From Fusobacterium ulcerans ATCC 49185 (GTDB lineage: Bacteria > Fusobacteriota > Fusobacteriia > Fusobacteriales > Fusobacteriaceae), in NCBI RefSeq assembly GCF_900683735.1, contig NZ_LR215979.1, forward strand, positions 3,224,001 to 3,288,000: DNA of 64,000 nt. The letters run 5' to 3'. This document shows, piece after piece, positions 1 through 8,103 of the stretch (position 1 is its first letter; every line of letters starts with the position of its first letter). The notes below the pieces were generated by a model, which saw nothing but the letters and a program-made list of their open reading frames with translations, had not been told where the DNA came from and ran no database searches. The position numbers were made by a program, and so were the translations under genes.

Positions 1-659
1 GGAATATCCTTAGTTGGATTTTTTGCTTCTATTGCTAAAGCTGAAATTCCATCAGCTCCACTGCAAGCAAAAGTTAATATCCCTGCCGCTGTAAGGACTC
101 CCATTGGCCCATTTGTCATAAATTCCTTAGGATTAAAAAAATTGCTATCTATATGAAAAAAGCCAAAGAAACAAAATAATGACATAGATATTCCTAAAGT
201 TAGTACCAATAAATTTTGAACTTTTGAAGCTTCTTTAATTCCTATTAGATTTGTAATTGTAAATATTGTCAAACATGCACCAGCAACTACTTTTAAATTT
301 ATTCCTGGTATTAAAGAACTAAAATATTGAGCAAATGATAATGCATACCAACTAATCGAAATATTTGCTATTATGCTTATTATTATAAAAGTTCCCGCTA
401 GTTTTTTATATCCAAACATGCCTAAATGAGCATATGTGCCGCCATTTAATCTTACACTTCCATTAACTAAAATTTTTGGAACCAAAGATATTATTATTAT
501 TGCTGCTGCTAGAATAAATGCTAAGGCTGCTGATCTTCCTGTCATTCCTATTGCTATAGGCAAAGTTGAAAAAATTCCAGCTCCTGTTACTGTTCCTATT
601 GCATGACATAATAAATCTGTTCTTGTTAATACCCTCTTAAGATTTCCCTCACTTTTCAT
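1..659 (-). CDS. APC-family amino-acid permease, N-terminal part (runs off the window)
   Basis: The N-terminal ~219 residues of an inner-membrane amino-acid/polyamine/organocation permease; the 3' part lies beyond base 1. The ATG at 657-659 has a GGAG-type ribosome site at 667-672. The reading frame starts with a short polar stretch, then the family's first helix with the glycine-rich substrate loop GAGIFSTLP, then several hydrophobic helices. Over the shared length it is strikingly similar, at both DNA and protein level, to the complete permease at 2699-4036, so this is a recent paralogue. It lies 36 bp downstream of the GntR gene at 696-1319 and is probably co-transcribed with it. The substrate is unknown; the M20 hydrolase nearby suggests an amino-acid derivative or small peptide. 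Confidence 0.85.
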   Translation of the reverse strand, partial: MKSEGNLKRVLTRTDLLCHAIGTVTGAGIFSTLPIAIGMTGRSAALAFILAAAIIIISLVPKILVNGSVRLNGGTYAHLGMFGYKKLAGTFIIISIIANISISWYALSFAQYFSSLIPGINLKVVAGACLTIFTITNLIGIKEASKVQNLLVLTLGISMSLFCFFGFFHIDSNFFNPKEFMTNGPMGVLTAAGILTFACSGADGISALAIEAKNPTKDI

Positions 660-695
660 AATTACTTTCTCCTTTAATACCACCATTAAAACATT

Positions 696-1319
696 TTATA
701 ATTCTTCTAAATAATGTTGTAGTATTGCTTTTTTGATCAGGTTCTCTTTTCCTGTTCTTAATTTTTCAAGTAATTTTTTATGAGTTAATACATTTCGCTT
801 TAAAGAATCAATATCAGAATTATAAATATTTAAAAAAATAGAATAATTATATCCGCCAAAATTTTTCCAAGTTTTATAAATTATATTCTTCCCACATTCT
901 TGAACTATAAGCTCATGAAATTTTAATCCTAATATAAACATGTTATCAAAATTTTTACTTTTCTTTATATTACTTAATTCTGCTATTATACTCTCTAACT
1001 TTTTTATAGTTTCATCAGCTATTTTAAAATTACAATACTCTAAAGAAATTATTTCTAAATTTGCTCTTAATCTAAAAATTTCCTCTAATTCTTCTAAATT
1101 TATTTCACGTAGAAAACATCCTTTTTGTGGAATATATTCCACTATTCCTTCTTGCTCCAATTGTCTTAGAGCTTCTCTAACAGGATTTCTGCTGACATTT
1201 AATTCTTGAGCAATAGTAGTTTCTAACATTTTCTTTCCTGGTTTAAATTTTCCCATTAAAATTAAGTGACGAATTTCTTTAGCTACTCTTTCTCTTATAG
1301 TATCTATTTTGGGTTCCAT
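696..1319 (-). CDS. GntR-family (FCD/FadR-type) transcriptional regulator
   Basis: A 207-aa DNA-binding regulator. Residues ~5-72 form the GntR winged helix (recognition region SRNPVREALRQLEQEGIVEY, the family's most conserved stretch); residues ~75-205 are an all-helical FCD-type ligand domain. The start is preceded by AGGAGATG. It precedes the truncated permease in the same direction and lies downstream of the M20 hydrolase/permease pair, so it probably controls uptake and hydrolysis of one substrate. Two copies of the palindrome AAATGTATACATTT, of the GTATAC type common for FCD-GntR proteins, sit at the start of the 4036 operon (4061-4097). Binding is inferred, not shown. The effector is unknown. 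Confidence 0.88.
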   Translation of the reverse strand: MEPKIDTIRERVAKEIRHLILMGKFKPGKKMLETTIAQELNVSRNPVREALRQLEQEGIVEYIPQKGCFLREINLEELEEIFRLRANLEIISLEYCNFKIADETIKKLESIIAELSNIKKSKNFDNMFILGLKFHELIVQECGKNIIYKTWKNFGGYNYSIFLNIYNSDIDSLKRNVLTHKKLLEKLRTGKENLIKKAILQHYLEEL

Positions 1320-1428
1320 TTTTACATCTCCTTCTAAAAAGGTTTATATAGTATAAATTATAATCTAGCATCTAGAAATAATCAACAGGATTATTTGAAG
1401 TTAAAATCAATTTTTATATTTCAAAAGA

Positions 1429-1456
1429 TCAGTTAGAAAAAATATTTTCTAACTGA
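1429..1456. terminator. Hairpin terminator downstream of M20 hydrolase
   Basis: A perfect 12-bp stem (TCAGTTAGAAAA / TTTTCTAACTGA) with a 4-nt loop. It lies 28 bp past the stop of the minus-strand hydrolase. T-rich stretches flank it on both strands, so it can work in either direction. Confidence 0.75.
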
Positions 1457-1483
1457 CCTCTTTTTATTTATAAATCAATTATA

Positions 1484-2665
1484 CTATTTATTATTTTTTA
1501 ACCATTTTAAAGCACAATTAGTAAAAATAGCACTTCCTAAATAAAAAACTTTTTCATTAAATTGAACTTTAGGATTATGTCCTCCATATAAATATCCTTC
1601 TTCTTTAGACCCTGCTCCTAATCCAAAATATGTACTTGGAATTTCATCAGCATATACTGAAAAATCTTCTGACCCCATCGATTGATGAGTTTCCCTTGTA
1701 TTTTCTCTTCCTACTATTTCTGAAGCATAAGTTAACATTTCTTCTGTAATCTCACTGTCAGTAACTAATGGAGGAATACCTGGGAGAAACTCAACAATAC
1801 ATTTTCCCCCATACTTTTCTGCAGTTTTAGTTGCAATTTCATTTATTCTTAATTTTACAAATTCTCTTAATTTATTTGAATATGTTCTGAATGTTCCTTC
1901 CATTCTAGCAGTATCTGGTATAACATTTCTCACTGTTCCACCATGAAAAGATCCTATGCTCAAAACAAATGGCTGCATTGGAGATATTTCTCTAGTTGTT
2001 ATACTTTGCAAAGACAAATAAATATTTGTCAAAATATTAATTGGATCTATTCCTTCATTAGGATAAGCTCCATGACATCCTTTTCCTTCAACCTGAATAT
2101 TAAAATTGTCTGAAGAAGCATACAGATTACCTTTTTTATAAATCAAGTGTCCAGTTTGAACATCAACAGTTTCAATATGCATAGCTATAGCAGCATCTAT
2201 TTTATATTTTTTTAATAATCCCCCCTTAATTACTGCTTGAGCTCCCTCTAAAGTTTCTTCTCCTGGCTGAAATAACAACAATACAGTTCCTTCTAATTCA
2301 TTTTCATATTGTTTTAATAATTTAGCTGCTCCCAATAACATAGCGATATGAGTATCATGTCCACAAGTATGTCCATAGTCATTTTTAGATTTAAAAGATA
2401 AATCATTAATTTCTCCCATTGGAAGTGCATCCATATCTGCTCTTATTAATAAAGTTTTTCCTGCCTTTCCTATTTTAGCAAGAATTCCACATTTACAAAT
2501 CTCTTCTATTTCATACCCCATTTCAAAAAGTTTTTGTTTAACAAATGCAGATGTTCTAGGTAATTCAAGACCTATTTCAGGATATTCATGAATATATCTT
2601 CTATTTTCAATTATTTCATCTTCAATAGCCTTTGCAGCCCTTTTAATTTCATCAAATTTTTCCAT
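1484..2665 (-). CDS. M20-family amidohydrolase (hippurate/aminoacylase type)
   Basis: A zinc-dependent cytoplasmic amidohydrolase of the M20D group (IAA-amino-acid hydrolase, hippuricase, N-acyl-amino-acid amidohydrolase). Visible metal and catalytic motifs are MDALPMGE, GHDTHIAMLLGAA, QPGEE and, near the C-terminus, GSEDFSVY; the insert domain carries the family's GGTVRNVIPD. I place the start at 2665, giving 393 aa. The ATG four codons upstream overlaps the ribosome site GGGAGGAAAT and is unlikely to be used. It follows the permease at 2699-4036 with a gap of ~33 bp, so the pair probably imports and deacylates an N-acylated or conjugated amino acid. The exact substrate cannot be read from the sequence. 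Confidence 0.88.
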   Translation of the reverse strand: MEKFDEIKRAAKAIEDEIIENRRYIHEYPEIGLELPRTSAFVKQKLFEMGYEIEEICKCGILAKIGKAGKTLLIRADMDALPMGEINDLSFKSKNDYGHTCGHDTHIAMLLGAAKLLKQYENELEGTVLLLFQPGEETLEGAQAVIKGGLLKKYKIDAAIAMHIETVDVQTGHLIYKKGNLYASSDNFNIQVEGKGCHGAYPNEGIDPINILTNIYLSLQSITTREISPMQPFVLSIGSFHGGTVRNVIPDTARMEGTFRTYSNKLREFVKLRINEIATKTAEKYGGKCIVEFLPGIPPLVTDSEITEEMLTYASEIVGRENTRETHQSMGSEDFSVYADEIPSTYFGLGAGSKEEGYLYGGHNPKVQFNEKVFYLGSAIFTNCALKWLKNNK

Positions 2666-2698
2666 ATTTCCTCCCATGACTTAATAAGCATCAATTAT

Positions 2699-4036
2699 TT
2701 ATTCAGCTTTTTCATATAAAATATCCATATGTATCTTTCCACTTTTCATTCTTAAAACTCCAAATAACAGCGCACACGCAAGCATTCCCAAATTTATTAT
2801 TACTGCGTTTCTTGATAAACCTCTCAATGTTAAATATGATGCAAATAATGATGTTATAATTGCTAAAACTGCAAAAGCTTTTAGCTTTAAATCTGATATA
2901 TGATATCTACTTATTTTCCATTCTTCTGGTATTACTTTTGGAATTGAAACTATTGTTGTTGCTATCATGAAATCTGTAAATCTATTTGTAAACACACTTG
3001 TTCCTGCTATAAAATCAAGATCTACCCCAGTTACTATTGGAAGCATTCCCAAAATATACAAAGCTATTATTAGATTATGAGGTGTTTTAAATTTTTCATT
3101 AACATGACCAAAAAATTTAGGAAACCATCCATCATTACATGCTTTTAGTATTGGTTTAGTAACCCATGCTATCTGAGAATTTAAACTCGTTACCAAAGCA
3201 AAACATGCTCCTCCTACAATAAAGAATATGTATAAAGGACCTGGTAGAATTTTAGATGCAACTAAACTTAATGGTTGATTTATTACTTCTGCTAAAGGAA
3301 ATACACCTGAAGCAACTACAGCCATAATTGCATATAAAATAGCTACTGCCAAAGTTGAAACAATAATACACCATGGAATGTCCTTAGTTGGATTTTTTGC
3401 TTCTGGTGATAGTGGAATTATCCCATCAGCTCCACTGCAAGCAAAAGTTAACATTCCAGCTGCTGTAAGAACTCCCATTGGTCCATTTGTTATAAAAGAT
3501 TGAGGTTCAAAAAAACCAGGTTGAATGTGAAAAATACCAAAAAAGCAAAACATAGACAAAGAAATTGCTAATATAAGAACCATTAAATTTTGAACCCTTG
3601 AAGCTTCTTTAATCCCTACTATATTGGTAATTGTAAATAATGTTAAACATGCTCCAGCAATAAATTTAATACTCATCCCAGGGACTAATGAGCTAAAATA
3701 TTGAGCAAAAGTAATTGCATACCAACTAATTGAAATATTTGCTATTATACTTATTATTATAAAAGACCCTGCTAATCTTTTATAGCCAAATAATCCTAAA
3801 TGAGCGTAAGTACCTCCATTTAATCTTACACTTCCATTAACAAGAATTCTTGGAACTAAAGATATTATTATTATCACTGCTGCTAAAATAAATGCTAAAG
3901 CAGCTGATCTTCCAGTCATTCCTATTGCGATAGGTAAAGTTGAAAAAATTCCAGCTCCTATAACAGAACCAATTGCATGAGACATTAAATCTGTTCTTGT
4001 CAAAACTTTTTTTAAATTCACTGCTTCTTGTGCCAT
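2699..4036 (-). CDS. APC-family amino-acid permease
   Basis: A 445-aa inner-membrane transporter with about 12 hydrophobic helices. The GAGIFSTLP loop in helix 1 and the SGADG/EAKNPTKDIP region in the middle are typical of the APC superfamily. The start has a good ribosome site (GGAGGGG). It is transcribed from a strong promoter at 4108-4136 that carries two GntR-type palindromes, and is followed by the M20 hydrolase in one operon. It is a close paralogue of the truncated permease at 1-659. The substrate is unknown. Confidence 0.9.
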   Translation of the reverse strand: MAQEAVNLKKVLTRTDLMSHAIGSVIGAGIFSTLPIAIGMTGRSAALAFILAAVIIIISLVPRILVNGSVRLNGGTYAHLGLFGYKRLAGSFIIISIIANISISWYAITFAQYFSSLVPGMSIKFIAGACLTLFTITNIVGIKEASRVQNLMVLILAISLSMFCFFGIFHIQPGFFEPQSFITNGPMGVLTAAGMLTFACSGADGIIPLSPEAKNPTKDIPWCIIVSTLAVAILYAIMAVVASGVFPLAEVINQPLSLVASKILPGPLYIFFIVGGACFALVTSLNSQIAWVTKPILKACNDGWFPKFFGHVNEKFKTPHNLIIALYILGMLPIVTGVDLDFIAGTSVFTNRFTDFMIATTIVSIPKVIPEEWKISRYHISDLKLKAFAVLAIITSLFASYLTLRGLSRNAVIINLGMLACALLFGVLRMKSGKIHMDILYEKAE

Positions 4037-4060
4037 TCAAACCCCTCCACATGTTTTTTA

Positions 4061-4136
4061 AAATGTATACATTTAACGCTATAAAATGTATACATTTTTT
4101 TAATGTGATTATATGACTTTTTTCTTTTAAAGTCAA
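4061..4136 (-). promoter_or_regulatory. Promoter with two GntR-type operators for the permease/hydrolase operon
   Basis: Read on the minus strand there is a -35 TTGACT (4136-4131), a 17-bp spacer and a -10 TATAAT (4113-4108). Two identical 14-bp palindromes AAATGTATACATTT follow at 4097-4084 and 4074-4061, centres 23 bp apart. They lie just downstream of the expected transcription start, where a bound repressor would block elongation or promoter escape. The GTATAC core is of the FCD-GntR type and such a regulator is encoded at 696-1319. Confidence 0.8.
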
Positions 4137-4239
4137 GATTTTATTTTTATTAAATTAGTTTTTTTACTTTTTTCTTTAAAAAAAATGATAAAATTAAGTA
4201 TTTTTTTTATTAAAAAAATGTATTTATTAAATAAAAAAA

Positions 4240-4268
4240 TCCCTTACAGCAAAATCGGCTATAAGGGA
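4240..4268 (-). terminator. Rho-independent terminator of the hutX-like gene
   Basis: The stem TCCCTTA-c-AGC / GCT-a-TAAGGGA has a 7-nt loop. It is followed on the minus strand by a run of seven T residues, 13 bp beyond the stop of the gene at 4281-4751. Confidence 0.85.
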
Positions 4269-4280
4269 AATAATTTTTTA

Positions 4281-4751
4281 TTATAAGTTATTGAAACTTT
4301 CTAAACATTCTTTTATAAGTTCTTTCTTTTCATCTCTTGGAACATAAACAGCAAATATTTCTTTTTCATCTTCTCCAAAGAATTTTATAGAACAGCTTTT
4401 TCTTCCATACATTACATCTTCCACAATAAATATTTCCTTTATTTTAGAAGCTGATAAATGCCCTCCTATTGAAGATGCCTCATCATGAAAATTTAAAAAT
4501 CCATGTGAATAGAATCCTTTTGGAAATTTATCTTTTATCTCTAAAACAAAACTAGGTGTAACAACAAGTAAAAATACTTTTTCCCAACTTCTCAATATAT
4601 CAAAAAGTTCATCTAATTTTGCTATGTCATATTTTCTTACTGTAGGTGCATGTCTTAATACCTCTATAAATGATAGATTCAAGTCTTTAGACACTTTTGA
4701 TAAAGATACTCCCTCTTCATTTTTCAATATTTCTTCAATTTTTTCTTTCAT
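4281..4751 (-). CDS. hutX: HutX/HuvX-type haem utilization carrier protein
   Basis: A 156-aa cytoplasmic protein matching the HutX/ChuX family. It has a short N-terminal helical part (EGVSLSKVSKDLNLS, helix-turn-helix-like) and the family core with FLNFHDEASSIGGHL and, near the end, the FFGEDEKEIFAVYVPRD region. Proteins of this family bind haem inside the cell and hand it to degrading enzymes. No haem transporter or TonB gene is visible nearby; the gene stands alone with its own terminator at 4240-4268. The start is preceded by GGAGG. The family is recognised from motifs; haem binding here is inferred. Confidence 0.8.
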   Translation of the reverse strand: MKEKIEEILKNEEGVSLSKVSKDLNLSFIEVLRHAPTVRKYDIAKLDELFDILRSWEKVFLLVVTPSFVLEIKDKFPKGFYSHGFLNFHDEASSIGGHLSASKIKEIFIVEDVMYGRKSCSIKFFGEDEKEIFAVYVPRDEKKELIKECLESFNNL

Positions 4752-4835
4752 AAATTCCTCCTAGTATAATTTGAATATAGAAATATATTATAATACAAAT
4801 ATTTTTATAATCCAACATTTTTTTGAAATTTATGA

Positions 4836-5633
4836 TTAATTATTTTTTATATTAAAAAGCTGCATCTGTTCATCTTCAGTTATTTCTTTAAGTATTATTG
4901 AAGCTTTCTTTCCTTTATAATTTAATCCAGATTTTTCTGCCTGTTCCCTTTGTAATTTTTTAGGAATATGGTATTTCTTTCCATCTTTTATGAAATGCTC
5001 TCCTGTTTCAAAAAAATTAAAAGTTGTATCATATTTCTTGCACTGTTCATAAAGATTTTTTATCCAGTCATAATCACAAGGTCTGGCTCCAACATAATTT
5101 TCTCCACTGGCACTTACATCAGTTATTATTCCAGTTTCCAAATATTTTTCGATATTTATATTTCCTAAAATAGGAGCTACTACTACTCCTTTATATTTAA
5201 ATGGCAATTCTAAAAGAATAGGTATTCTTTCATCTGCTCTCTTTTGATTTTCTGCTGTAATATTGATACATACATTGTCCCATCCCTCTTCCCAATCAAA
5301 TGGAAGTACTTCTTTTATTCGTTCAGGTCTTTTTGTCAGTATCCAGAAAATAATATCAGTTCTGATTCGTATTATATCCCATATTTCTTCTCTCCATTCA
5401 TCTGCTTCTTCCAGAAAGAAATCTGAAGTCATACAAGTATAAAGAAGAGTCCCTTTTTTTATTTTATAATTCCCTTTTCTATCTTTTTTCAAAGGAAGGT
5501 TAAAATTATTTTTTACTTTGTATACTACATCACTTCTTTGTCCTCTTTGAGCATCCAAATAATACATATAGCAGTTTAAGCACCCTTCACTTTTCTTATA
5601 ACAACCATGCCATGGATTCCATATTTCACTCAT
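4836..5633 (-). CDS. DUF5131 (phage Gp37/Gp68-type) protein with cysteine cluster
   Basis: A 265-aa protein of the DUF5131/Gp37-Gp68 family. Its N-terminus is characteristic: WNPWHGCYKKSEGCLNCY, with three cysteines suited to an iron-sulfur cluster of radical-SAM-like type. Other family marks are the MTSDFFLEEADEWR segment, ILTKRPERI and the terminal acidic stretch. The family is widespread in phages and bacterial chromosomes; its biochemical role is not established. The ribosome site is GGAGAAAA. Neighbours give no clue: hutX downstream and an IS3 remnant upstream. Confidence 0.85.
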   Translation of the reverse strand: MSEIWNPWHGCYKKSEGCLNCYMYYLDAQRGQRSDVVYKVKNNFNLPLKKDRKGNYKIKKGTLLYTCMTSDFFLEEADEWREEIWDIIRIRTDIIFWILTKRPERIKEVLPFDWEEGWDNVCINITAENQKRADERIPILLELPFKYKGVVVAPILGNINIEKYLETGIITDVSASGENYVGARPCDYDWIKNLYEQCKKYDTTFNFFETGEHFIKDGKKYHIPKKLQREQAEKSGLNYKGKKASIILKEITEDEQMQLFNIKNN

Positions 5634-5886
5634 TTTTTCTCCTATATGAAGCTTTTCTATTCTTTATCTGCATAATAACATTTTTATTCTTTGATTTCAA
5701 ATTTTATATCTCATAACTTTCATATTTTATTTATAATGATTTGCCAGCCACATAATTCTTCATTTAGCAGCTTAAATAGCTAGTGTACTCTAGTTAGTTT
5801 TTTCTTCAAAATCAATTGATTATTTACTATATCTTCTTACAACTATTTTCTTATATATTGTGCAATCTTTTCTTTATTTCCTCATA

Positions 5887-6170
5887 CTATATCAACATAA
5901 CTTTTACATAAAAAATTTAGAAGAAAGAAAGGTGCTTTAAAGTATGTCAAGGAAAAGAAGTAGTCTAGACAATGGAGTAATGGAAAGTTTTTTTGACATA
6001 ATGAAATCAGAAATGTTCTATGAGCAAGAAAATAATTATAGGACAATAGAAGATTTAAAATCAACAATATCTGAATATATAGATTATTATAATACTAAAA
6101 AATAAAGGTAAAATTAAAAGGATTAACTCCTATACAATACAGGAATCAATCCTTATTAATCAATGTTTAA
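5887..6170 (+). pseudogene. IS3-family (IS150-like) transposase OrfB, C-terminal remnant
   Basis: Reading the plus strand gives YQHNFYIKNLEERKVL, then a stop at 5938-5940 in place of Gln, then SMSRKRSSLDNGVMESFF, IMKSEMFY and YIDYYNTKK. After a frame change in the A-run near 6100 it continues KIKVKLKGLTPIQYRNQ to a stop at 6168-6170. These are the conserved last ~90 residues of an IS3-type DDE integrase, including the motif (VMESFF) with the last catalytic Glu. With one nonsense and one frameshift and no N-terminal part, it is a dead fragment. Its last 37 bp form the hairpin at 6118-6154. Confidence 0.85.
6118..6154. terminator. IS3-tail hairpin, candidate terminator of the racemase operon
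   Basis: The inverted repeat AAGGATT-aac-TCCT / AGGA-atc-AATCCTT closes a 9-nt loop. It lies at the 3' end of the IS3 remnant and 82 bp past the stop of the minus-strand racemase gene, with T-rich sequence following on that strand. A related hairpin is at 25374-25410. Confidence 0.5.
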
Positions 6171-6236
6171 AATAACTTGTCTAAAAAAGGGTTCATTAGA
6201 AATCTTTTACTTTCTTTTTTCATTATAATTCATTGT

Positions 6237-6875
6237 TTAATTTTGATAATTAACCATTCCTTCTGCTATCATCAAAGCACAAACTATTCCATCCAATACC
6301 TTCACTTTAACTATTTTTTCTATAGTTTTATCTATTCCTGCAAATCCAGCACAGCCTAGTACCAAAATTTCTGCCTTATCTTCTTCTATTGCTTTTTTAG
6401 CTGCAAAGATTAATTTTTCTTCCAAAGTAGAATTTTCCAGCCCTTCATCTGGAGTCCTTACAGACTTCAAATATTTCTTTAAGCCATATTTAGCTACCAA
6501 TTCCTTTTTCAAATGAGTAGTTTTATTACTAGAACCTATTACAGAAAAATTTTTTCCTAAAAGTGAAGCTATTTTCATAGAAGCTTCACCAATTCCAATG
6601 ACTAATTTATTGGATACTTCCTTGGCTGCATCTAGATTAGGATCAAGATGGCAAGCTATTATAAAGGCATCATATTTATCTTGATTTTTTTTTATACATT
6701 CTATCAATCCCTTTCCTACCATTGCAATATCTTCATAACTTCCTACAAAGGCAGGAGAATCTTCCAAAGAAATGCTCTCCAGTATAAATCTATCCTTTAC
6801 AAAATTTCTAGCGCTTTCATCTATTGCCTTGGTCATTTTTACATCACTATTGGGATTTATTATAAGTACTTTCAT
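6237..6875 (-). CDS. Asp/Glu/hydantoin racemase family protein
   Basis: A 212-aa cytoplasmic enzyme of the aspartate/glutamate/hydantoin racemase family (PF01177). The two catalytic-cysteine regions are ACHLDPNLDAAKEV, equivalent to the first Cys loop, and VLGCAGFAGI, the second Cys loop. The N-terminus MKVLIINPNS is typical of hydantoin and allantoin racemases (HyuE/HpxA). It overlaps the upstream amidohydrolase by 4 bp (ATGA), so translation is coupled. In an operon with a cyclic amidase and an N-carbamoyl-type hydrolase, racemisation of a hydantoin or of allantoin is the best guess. The operon does not distinguish the two. Confidence 0.85.
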   Translation of the reverse strand: MKVLIINPNSDVKMTKAIDESARNFVKDRFILESISLEDSPAFVGSYEDIAMVGKGLIECIKKNQDKYDAFIIACHLDPNLDAAKEVSNKLVIGIGEASMKIASLLGKNFSVIGSSNKTTHLKKELVAKYGLKKYLKSVRTPDEGLENSTLEEKLIFAAKKAIEEDKAEILVLGCAGFAGIDKTIEKIVKVKVLDGIVCALMIAEGMVNYQN

Positions 6876-8092
6876 AGAATCACCTCTCCTAAAATCTCTT
6901 CTTTATCCAATTCTAAAACTGTGTCCAACAATATCTGTGTTCCTTTGGCTATTTGTTTCTCTGTCGAATATTCCAATGGTGAATGACTTATTCCCCCAAC
7001 ACTGGGTATAAATATCATTCCTGTAGGAACCTTATAGGTGAATTCTTTTGCATCATGTCCTGCACCACTTGACATTTCAACTCCTCTATAATTATTTTTT
7101 TCCGTTACTATTTTTATTTTTTCTATGATATTTTTATCCAATAATCTAGAAGGTTTATTAATTGTTTCTTGAAAATCAAACTTAAAGTTATAAAATTGTT
7201 GAGAATATTCTTTTAATTTTAATATAAAATCATCTATATTTTTTTGTTCCAAATCTCTTAATTCCAATAGTAAAGTGACTTCTCTAGGGATTACATTATA
7301 CATACCAGGTTTTACTTCCAAATCTCCAATTGTAACTACAAAAGGATGTTTATATTCCAAAGTCAAATCATTAATTTTCCCTATAACTTTTCCCAATACT
7401 TTTATTGGGTCCTTTCTTAAGTTCATTGGAGTAGTTCCTGCATGATTGGATTCTCCCTTTATGGTTATCTTATATCTTGTAATTCCTACTATTCCATCTA
7501 CTATTCCAATATCATATTTGTTTTCTTCTAAAAATCCTCCTTGCTCAATATGTAATTCCAAAAACACACCTACTTTGTTCATATTTTTAGTTGAATTTTT
7601 AATATTTTCTAAGTTTAAGCCATAATGAGACAACTTTTCTTCTAAATCTTTTTCTTTGAGATTTTGTCTACCAGTCATTACACGACTTCCAAAGGTTCCT
7701 CCCATTTCACTACCTTCTTCTGCATTAAAAGCAACTATCTCTATAGGATGTTTCATAGATATATTATTTTCATTCAGGCATTTTACAACTTCCAAAGCTG
7801 CTATTATACCTAAATTACCATCATATAGCCCTCCATTTTTTACTGTATCCAAATGAGAACCTATCATTATAGATTTTTTATTAACATCTTTCCCCTCTCT
7901 TCTTCCCAAAATATTACCAACTTCATCTTTGATTACTTTTAAATTACTTTCTAAAAATAATCTTTCCAAAATATTCAAAGCTTGATAATATTCTTGACTA
8001 AAACCTTCTCTTGTAATTCCATCTTTTTCCTTATAACCAATATCTCCAGTTTTATGTAAATTTTCCATTAATCTTTTTATATTAATTTTCAT
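6872..8092 (-). CDS. M20 hydrolase: N-carbamoyl-L-amino-acid hydrolase / allantoate amidohydrolase type
   Basis: A 406-aa zinc or manganese enzyme of the HyuC/AllC group. Diagnostic motifs are GSHLDTVKNGGLYDG (first metal ligands), FNAEEGSEMGGTFGSR (catalytic Glu), HIEQG, and a late SGAGHDAKEF with the last metal histidine. Family members open the carbamoyl or ureido product formed by hydantoinases or allantoinase. It lies between the symporter (11 bp upstream) and the racemase (4-bp overlap). The ribosome site is AGGTGAT. The substrate, N-carbamoyl amino acid or allantoate, is undecided. Confidence 0.88.
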   Translation of the reverse strand: MKINIKRLMENLHKTGDIGYKEKDGITREGFSQEYYQALNILERLFLESNLKVIKDEVGNILGRREGKDVNKKSIMIGSHLDTVKNGGLYDGNLGIIAALEVVKCLNENNISMKHPIEIVAFNAEEGSEMGGTFGSRVMTGRQNLKEKDLEEKLSHYGLNLENIKNSTKNMNKVGVFLELHIEQGGFLEENKYDIGIVDGIVGITRYKITIKGESNHAGTTPMNLRKDPIKVLGKVIGKINDLTLEYKHPFVVTIGDLEVKPGMYNVIPREVTLLLELRDLEQKNIDDFILKLKEYSQQFYNFKFDFQETINKPSRLLDKNIIEKIKIVTEKNNYRGVEMSSGAGHDAKEFTYKVPTGMIFIPSVGGISHSPLEYSTEKQIAKGTQILLDTVLELDKEEILGEVIL

Positions 8093-8103
8093 TTTATCAC
8101 CTT

